A DNA stretch of 64,000 nucleotides, from NCBI RefSeq assembly GCF_001426565.1, contig NZ_LMFA01000001.1:672134-736133 (forward strand), given 5' to 3'. Position numbers and translations under genes: made by a program. This DNA is from Rhizobium sp. Root482. GTDB taxonomy: Bacteria > Pseudomonadota > Alphaproteobacteria > Rhizobiales > Rhizobiaceae. The notes under the pieces were generated by a model. That model was not told the DNA's origin, made no database searches, and saw only the letters and a list, made by a program, of their open reading frames with translations. Positions 57,486 through 64,000 of the stretch are shown piece after piece; position 1 is the stretch's first letter; each line of letters begins with the position of its first letter.

Positions 57486-57594
57486 TTGACCGGTACGTGC
57501 CGGTGTCCCGCCGACCAATGGTAGAGGGCGGGTGGAGTGGCTCTAGCGGAAAACGCCTTTTCCCACAAGCCGCCGCCGCAATCCCTACACAATC

Positions 57595-57648
57595 AATGGC
57601 CAAGACATTGGCAATGACCAAGACATTGGCGATGGCCAAGACATCGGC
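57595..57648 (+). repeat. Three tandem 18-bp repeats upstream of the SIMPL gene
   Basis: Copies of AATGGCCAAGACATTGGC with one to two changes each, at 57595, 57613 and 57631. They lie 32 bases before the SIMPL gene's ATG, in its leader. Confidence 0.75.
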
Positions 57649-57679
57649 AGCGACGCATTGAACCGGAGAGAACCCATCC

Positions 57680-58429
57680 ATGAAGCAGAGCCCCTTTCCC
57701 CGCAACCTGAGAACCGCCGTCCTGGCACTCGCGCTTGCGGGCATCGCCAGCACATCCGCCCTTGCCCATGACGCCGTTCCGCGCGAGGCGTTGATCACCG
57801 TGGCCGGCGAAGGCCGTGCGAGCGTGGCGCCGGACATGGCGATCCTTTCCTTGAGCGTCGTCAAGGATGCCAAGACAGCACGTGAGGCGCTCGACGCCAA
57901 TAACAAGGCGATGGCCGATGTCCTCAACGCCCTGAAGGGCGCCGGTATCGCTGAGCGCGACTTGCAGACCTCGGGTTTCGCCGTCAATCCGCAATATCAA
58001 TATCCCGACAACAGCGATGGCGGAAACCGCCAGCCGGTGCTGACCGGATACCAGGTGGCCAATACGCTCACCGTCCGGGTCCGCGACCTTGCCAAGCTCG
58101 GCGAGATCATCGACCAGTCGGTGACCCTCGGCATCAACCAGGGCGGCGGCATCGAATTCACCAATGACGCGCCGGAGGCGACGGTGACCGAGGCCCGCAA
58201 GAAGGCGGTGAGCGATGCGATCGCCAAAGCCAAGGTGCTGGCTGAAGCCGCCGGCGTCTCGCTCGGCCGCGTCGTCGATATTTCTGAAACGCCCTCCCGT
58301 CCGGAGCCCGTGCCGATGATGCGCAGCATGGCCAAGGAATTTGCCGCCGCCGACGCCGTTCCGATCGCGACGGGGGAGAACAGCTATAACGTCACCGTCA
58401 CCGTCACTTTCGCGATCAAGCAGGAGTAG
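57680..58429 (+). CDS. Periplasmic SIMPL-domain (DUF541) protein
   Basis: 249 residues. Signal peptide (AVLALALAGIASTSALA), then the SIMPL/BP26 fold: ITVAGEGRASVAPDMA, ISETPSRPEPVPM and the C-terminal NVTVTVTFAIKQE. BP26 of Brucella is the known relative: a periplasmic protein that forms channel-like oligomers and a strong antigen. It lies between the tRNA and rpoD, with a terminator after it. Confidence 0.85.
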   Translation: MKQSPFPRNLRTAVLALALAGIASTSALAHDAVPREALITVAGEGRASVAPDMAILSLSVVKDAKTAREALDANNKAMADVLNALKGAGIAERDLQTSGFAVNPQYQYPDNSDGGNRQPVLTGYQVANTLTVRVRDLAKLGEIIDQSVTLGINQGGGIEFTNDAPEATVTEARKKAVSDAIAKAKVLAEAAGVSLGRVVDISETPSRPEPVPMMRSMAKEFAAADAVPIATGENSYNVTVTVTFAIKQE

Positions 58430-58455
58430 CGGGGCGAACAGGCCCTGGAAAAACG

Positions 58456-58481
58456 AAATCCCGCCTCGGCGGGATTTTTTT
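58456..58481 (+). terminator. Terminator of the SIMPL gene
   Basis: Seven-base stem ATCCCGC/GCGGGAT with a CTCG loop and seven T after it, 27 bases after the stop. Confidence 0.8.
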
Positions 58482-58784
58482 GCGCGGCAGGACGCGGTTA
58501 GTCAGCTCAGGCGGCTTGGCACGCGGCCCTTTCTCCTCCGTCATTCCTATTCGTGTCACAGACATCCAGCCAGCCGAGTCCCTGGGCTGAAGGCTCTCTT
58601 GACCCGACGGCAGCGGGTCGCCGGATCCCCGCCACAAGGGCGAGAAAGATCAAATAGGAGGGGCGATCATCCAGCGAGAAGCCTGAGCGTTTGCCAGCGG
58701 ACCGACCCGGCCAGTCAAACAGATCCGGCCTGTCAGGCCGGGTCTGATCGGATAAACGTCCTCAACGACCAACCTGCGGTTCCC
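58482..58784. other. Gap between SIMPL terminator and rpoD end, no gene
   Basis: No plausible coding frame. It holds only the hairpin at 58722-58744. Confidence 0.5.
58722..58744 (-). terminator. Hairpin after rpoD
   Basis: GATCCGGCCT/AGGCCGGGTC, a 10-bp stem with one G-T pair and a GTC loop, 41 bases after the rpoD stop. The T-run on the minus strand is weak (TGTTTG). Confidence 0.45.
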
Positions 58785-60836
<2,052 letters not shown>

Positions 60837-61276
60837 TTAAATCGTCGCTTTCCTTGAACAGCACTCACCGCGTGAGTGGTGCAGACCTTTTCGAGGTCAA
60901 ATCCCTTGTCGGCACGAGCGGAGTAAACCGCCCTCACCGCGAATCATTACCCCTGACCTAGCGGGATGAACTTTAATTCCGGATTAACCACGGTCCGCAC
61001 CGCGCTCCATCGGCAAGCTGCGACAGCAGCGCCGTTTGGACATCATCCGCATGATGGTCGAATCCGCCGTACCCATTTCACCTTCTGCATCAGAAATGGT
61101 GATTCCCACAATTTTCGGTCCCGTCAAGCATTTCCGGCGAAAAACCCTGTAAATCGCCAAAAAACGCCGAATAGAGCCGATCCCGTCAAAGATTCAGCTT
61201 CATGGTGGGAATGTAGGAACTATGGATCAAAAGACAAGAGCCGGGCGGGGCGGGCGATCGATGAGGCGATGCCTCT
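60837..61276. other. Upstream region of rpoD, no gene seen
   Basis: 440 bases, moderately AT-rich, without a convincing frame. It must contain the leftward rpoD promoter(s), but none can be pinned down by eye. Confidence 0.5.
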
Positions 61277-61621
61277 TCAAAATCGCTTGCCGTCGACCTT
61301 GACGATGCTGAGCGCCTCGAGATCGACGTCCGGCAGGCACCGCACATTGACCGCCGCCATAGGCCCGTCCTTTCCCTCGCCCTCGCCGAAGGGGGCTATT
61401 CCGCAAGTGGCACAGAAATGGTGGCTGAGCGCCCGCTTGTTGAAACGGTAGGTGGAAAGGCTTTCGGGCGGCGTGGACAGAACCAGCCTGTCACGCGGCA
61501 CGAAAGCCAAGAGCGCACCGCGGCGCCGGCACATGGAGCAGTTGCAGTCCATGACCTCGGTAATCTCGGCCTCGACCTCAAAGGCAATGGCGCCGCAGTG
61601 ACAGCTTCCGGAATAGATCAT
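61277..61621 (-). CDS. GFA/CENP-V family zinc protein
   Basis: 114 residues from MIYSGSCHCGAIAFEVEAE. CHCG, CNCSMCRR and CATCGI give the zinc-binding cysteines of the GFA fold. The family is named for a glutathione-dependent formaldehyde-activating enzyme, but most members have no proven activity. This is the intact counterpart of the truncated copy at 5447. Confidence 0.85.
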   Translation of the reverse strand: MIYSGSCHCGAIAFEVEAEITEVMDCNCSMCRRRGALLAFVPRDRLVLSTPPESLSTYRFNKRALSHHFCATCGIAPFGEGEGKDGPMAAVNVRCLPDVDLEALSIVKVDGKRF

Positions 61622-61717
61622 CAAACGCTCCTGTTCGGATTGACCATGCCAGGCGGGGCCAGCCCGCCCGCCGGGAAGATGCCATGTTCCGGCCCGCAAG
61701 GCGAGCCGGAAAGGGTT

Positions 61718-62461
61718 TTAGACCGCGGCCTGGCCGATCACCACGATGGCGGTGCGGTTGGGCACCCGGTCATAGAGATCGACGACATCCTGGTTGACCA
61801 TGCGGACGCAGCCGGAGGAGACCGACTTGCCGATCGTCCACCATTCGGGCGAGCCGTGGATGCGGTAGAGCGTGTCTTCGCCATCCTTGAAGATATAGAG
61901 GGCGCGGGCACCGAGCGGATTTCTGAGTCCGGCATCCATGCCGCCATTGGCGATGCTGTAGGGCTCGAGCTTGGGCTGGCGCGCCACCATCTCGTCGGGC
62001 GGCGTCCAGCGCGGCCATTTGCGCTTGTACTGGATGACGCCGCGTCCAGCCCATTCGAAGCCGGCCCGGCCGAGACCGACGCCATAGCGCATCGCCTTGC
62101 CGCCCTCATAGGTGAGGTAGAGGAAATGATTGGTGGTATCGACCACCAGCGTGCCGGGCCGCTCGCCTGTCGGATTATCGACCCATTGGCGGCGGAACCG
62201 CGCCGGGATCTTCTGGTAGGGAACCGCCGGCAGCGGAAAGAGCTCGTCGGGCCGTGCCGCATACATTTCGCTGGCCGCACTGGCAAGCTCGACCGGCGCG
62301 ACCTCGACCGGACGCCGGATCGGCATTGCGGTCGTGCTGCAGCCGGCAAGGCCAAGAACGGCGAAAGCGCCACCTGCCTTCAGCACATGCCGGCGGGACA
62401 AAATCGAATCACTCAATCGGGGAACCCCTTTGCTCGTCGAAAGACGGACCTGCCTTCGCAT
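61718..62461 (-). CDS. L,D-transpeptidase (YkuD) lipoprotein
   Basis: 247 residues. A Tat-like SRRHVLKAGG is followed by a lipobox (VLGLAGCS), so it is probably exported and lipid-anchored. The catalytic motif is HGSPEWWTIGKSVSSGCVRM (catalytic His and Cys). It makes 3-3 peptidoglycan cross-links or links envelope proteins to the wall. Rhizobiales have many paralogues because they use L,D-transpeptidases in polar growth. Confidence 0.9.
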   Translation of the reverse strand: MRRQVRLSTSKGVPRLSDSILSRRHVLKAGGAFAVLGLAGCSTTAMPIRRPVEVAPVELASAASEMYAARPDELFPLPAVPYQKIPARFRRQWVDNPTGERPGTLVVDTTNHFLYLTYEGGKAMRYGVGLGRAGFEWAGRGVIQYKRKWPRWTPPDEMVARQPKLEPYSIANGGMDAGLRNPLGARALYIFKDGEDTLYRIHGSPEWWTIGKSVSSGCVRMVNQDVVDLYDRVPNRTAIVVIGQAAV

Positions 62462-62697
62462 GCGCCAAATCCCATGGGAAGCGACCTAACGGCATCGTGA
62501 TCGACTTGTGATGACGGATGAGGCCGGGGTGGGGCTACACCGCAACACCGGGGCTGCGTGCCGCCACGCCGCCGCCACACGACCAATGTGCAGGAGATTG
62601 TGGGCGCGAAAATTTACCTTGCGGTAACCATCCGCCTTTTCAATGTCTTCCTGTCCGCCCATCCGGGCGGCATTCCAACACGACCGACGGAGACAAG

Positions 62698-63198
62698 ATG
62701 TCCATCAGACGACAAATCCTCGCCGCCATCGCGCTTGCATGCATCGCCGCGCCGGCCATGGCCCAGCCATCCATGGTCAAGAAATTCGACAATTGGGGCG
62801 TCTATTCCTACAAGGACAACGGCAAGACGGTCTGCTACGTGCTGACCGTGCCGCAGAAGATGGCCCCCTCCGACGTCAATCACGGCGACAATTTCCTGCT
62901 GGTGGCGCCCAAGCCCGGCAATCGCCACGCCTATGCGCCACAGGCCCATATGGGCTACGAACTGAAGCCGAAATCGCAGGTGACGGTGAAGGTCGATGAC
63001 GACACCTTCTTCATGACGCCGCGTGGCAAGACGGCCTGGACGCAGCGCGAAGCCCGCGAAGGCGAATTCGTCAATGCCATGAAGGCCGGCAGCACGCTGA
63101 CCATCGAGGCGACCTCGAAACGCGGCACGGAAACGCGCTACGGATTTTCGCTCGCTGGCGTGACGGCCGCCCTGAAACAGGCGGAAAAATGCAACTGA
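62698..63198 (+). CDS. IalB-family (invasion-associated locus B) secreted protein
   Basis: 166 residues from MSIRRQILAAIALACIAAPAMA (signal peptide, shown in part as ILAAIALACIAAPAMA). VKKFDNWGVYSYKDNGKTVCYV is the family's opening with the conserved Trp and Cys. The C-terminal AEKCN supplies the partner Cys for a disulphide. It is periplasmic. IalB proteins are linked to host interaction in Bartonella and Brucella; the role in free-living relatives is unclear. Confidence 0.85.
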   Translation: MSIRRQILAAIALACIAAPAMAQPSMVKKFDNWGVYSYKDNGKTVCYVLTVPQKMAPSDVNHGDNFLLVAPKPGNRHAYAPQAHMGYELKPKSQVTVKVDDDTFFMTPRGKTAWTQREAREGEFVNAMKAGSTLTIEATSKRGTETRYGFSLAGVTAALKQAEKCN

Positions 63199-63250
63199 CG
63201 CCCGCCTGCAGCAGAGGCGTCCACCGATCATCGCACGGGGATGGCTGCCA

Positions 63251-63847
63251 ATGAGGCTGCGCTGGCTCGTCGGTTTGTGTGCCCTCATCGCCATGCCCTC
63301 CGGCGTCAAGGCTGCTGACACGGTGAAGTCCGCCGACACTGTGAAAGCTGCAGACACGCGGAAGTCCGCGCAACTGCCGAAAGCGCTGACCGTGCTGCGG
63401 CACGACAGGGGACGCGCCACGGGCCTGCCCTTGCCGCGCTATGTTTCGCTGAAGAGCGACCATGCCCGCATGCGCGTCGGCCCTTCGACGGATTATCCGG
63501 TGCGTTGGCTTTATACCGCGCCCGGCCATCCGATCGAAATCATCGAGGAATTCGGTAACTGGCGGATGGTGCGCGACGATGCCGGCGCGTCCGGCTGGAT
63601 GCACGGCGCGCTGCTTTCGAGCCGGCGCACGGCCATCGTCGCACCCTGGCTGAAGGATACGGCCGCGCTGCGCCGCCGGCCCGCCGAAACCGCCGGCCTG
63701 ATTGCCCGCATGCAGCCGGGCGTGCTTTTGAACGTGGCGCAGTGCACCGGCACGTGGTGCCGCGTGACGGTGCGGAACGAGGCGATGAGCGGCTATGTGG
63801 CGCAGAGAAAACTCTGGGGCGTCTACCCCCGTGAAGTGGTGAAATAG
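63251..63847 (+). CDS. Bacterial SH3-domain exported protein
   Basis: 198 residues with a signal peptide (MRLRWLVGLCALIAMPSGVKA, ending GVKA). A short Thr-Val-Lys repeat (ADTVKSADTVKAADT) follows. Two SH3_3-like modules come after: VSLKSDHARMRVGPSTDYP with WRMVRDDAGASGWMHG, and ALRRRPAETAGLIARM with WCRVTVRNEAMSGYV. The protein probably binds cell-wall peptides in the periplasm. 52 bases after the IalB gene, it may share its transcript. Confidence 0.85.
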   Translation: MRLRWLVGLCALIAMPSGVKAADTVKSADTVKAADTRKSAQLPKALTVLRHDRGRATGLPLPRYVSLKSDHARMRVGPSTDYPVRWLYTAPGHPIEIIEEFGNWRMVRDDAGASGWMHGALLSSRRTAIVAPWLKDTAALRRRPAETAGLIARMQPGVLLNVAQCTGTWCRVTVRNEAMSGYVAQRKLWGVYPREVVK

Positions 63848-63903
63848 CAAGGCTGGCCGGACCGCAAGCGCCGGCCAGACTGCCCTCCGGCTGGCGGCTC
63901 AGT

Positions 63904-64000
63904 TCACCAATCCATGACGACCTTGCCGGAATTTCCCGAGCGCATGGCGGCAAAGCCTTCGGCGAAACCGTCGATGCCGATGCGGTGGGTGATCAGCGGC
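63904..64000 (-). CDS. Zinc-type alcohol/polyol dehydrogenase, C-terminal end, cut by window edge
   Basis: 32 codons remain: [19 protein letters not shown] then [10 protein letters not shown]. This is the C-terminal tail of medium-chain dehydrogenases such as idonate 5-dehydrogenase (PLITHR...F..A). Substrate cannot be told from the tail. Confidence 0.65.
   Translation of the reverse strand, partial: PLITHRIGIDGFAEGFAAMRSGNSGKVVMDW

Overview
The window is a piece of an alphaproteobacterial chromosome, most likely Rhizobiaceae (Rhizobium/Agrobacterium-like). The evidence is GC-rich codon use, a 683-residue RpoD, an IalB-like protein, two perfect GGAAC-N16-CGTT promoters of the EcfG general-stress type, and a NusG-bearing siphovirus of rhizobial style. 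No rRNA or CRISPR array is visible. There is one tRNA gene, tRNA-Ile2(CAT).

Left host flank (1-12374). It holds the end of a surface-polysaccharide region (flippase, GT2 glycosyltransferase), exonuclease III, a glycogen synthase, a small stress island (two 62-residue genes behind EcfG-type promoters, with a UdgX-family uracil-DNA glycosylase between them), and a capsule group: hexapeptide-repeat acyltransferase, KpsC-like transferase, and a 942-residue protein joining a CDP-glycerol glycerophosphotransferase-like half to a capsule-transferase-like half.

Integrated prophage (12375-57425). A 16-bp perfect direct repeat marks both ends; the right copy is the 3' end of tRNA-Ile2. The implied circular genome is 45,035 bp. 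Integrase arm-type repeats (TGGCTAACC) lie inside both ends, three on the right and one inverted on the left. From left to right: a rightward cargo block (membrane protein, three-gene operon behind a possible LexA box, galE); a leftward lysis cassette (GH24 endolysin, overlapping Rz/Rz1 spanins, membrane proteins); a second rightward cargo block (Stealth phosphotransferase, GSCFA and SGNH-like proteins); leftward tail, head and packaging genes of an HK97-type siphovirus; an HNH nuclease; a terminator; a phage NusG paralogue; replication, methyltransferase and regulatory genes; a Cro/CI switch with shared operators; and a rightward early operon ending in Xis and Int.

Right host flank (57426-64000). 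It holds a SIMPL-domain periplasmic protein, rpoD, a GFA-family zinc protein, an L,D-transpeptidase, an IalB-like protein, an SH3 protein and the end of a zinc-type dehydrogenase.

The most interesting theme is surface glycan chemistry shared by host and phage. The host capsule locus next to the insertion looks like one for a phosphodiester-linked polymer. The phage carries enzymes that could rebuild such a polymer (Stealth sugar-phosphate transferase, GalE, GSCFA/SGNH putative esterases), and its tail protein is fused to a PhoD-type phosphodiesterase that could cut it. Other notable signals are an iteron cluster inside the replication-initiator gene, the NusG-like candidate late antiterminator in front of a terminator, and a possible -1 frameshift in the tail chaperone genes.
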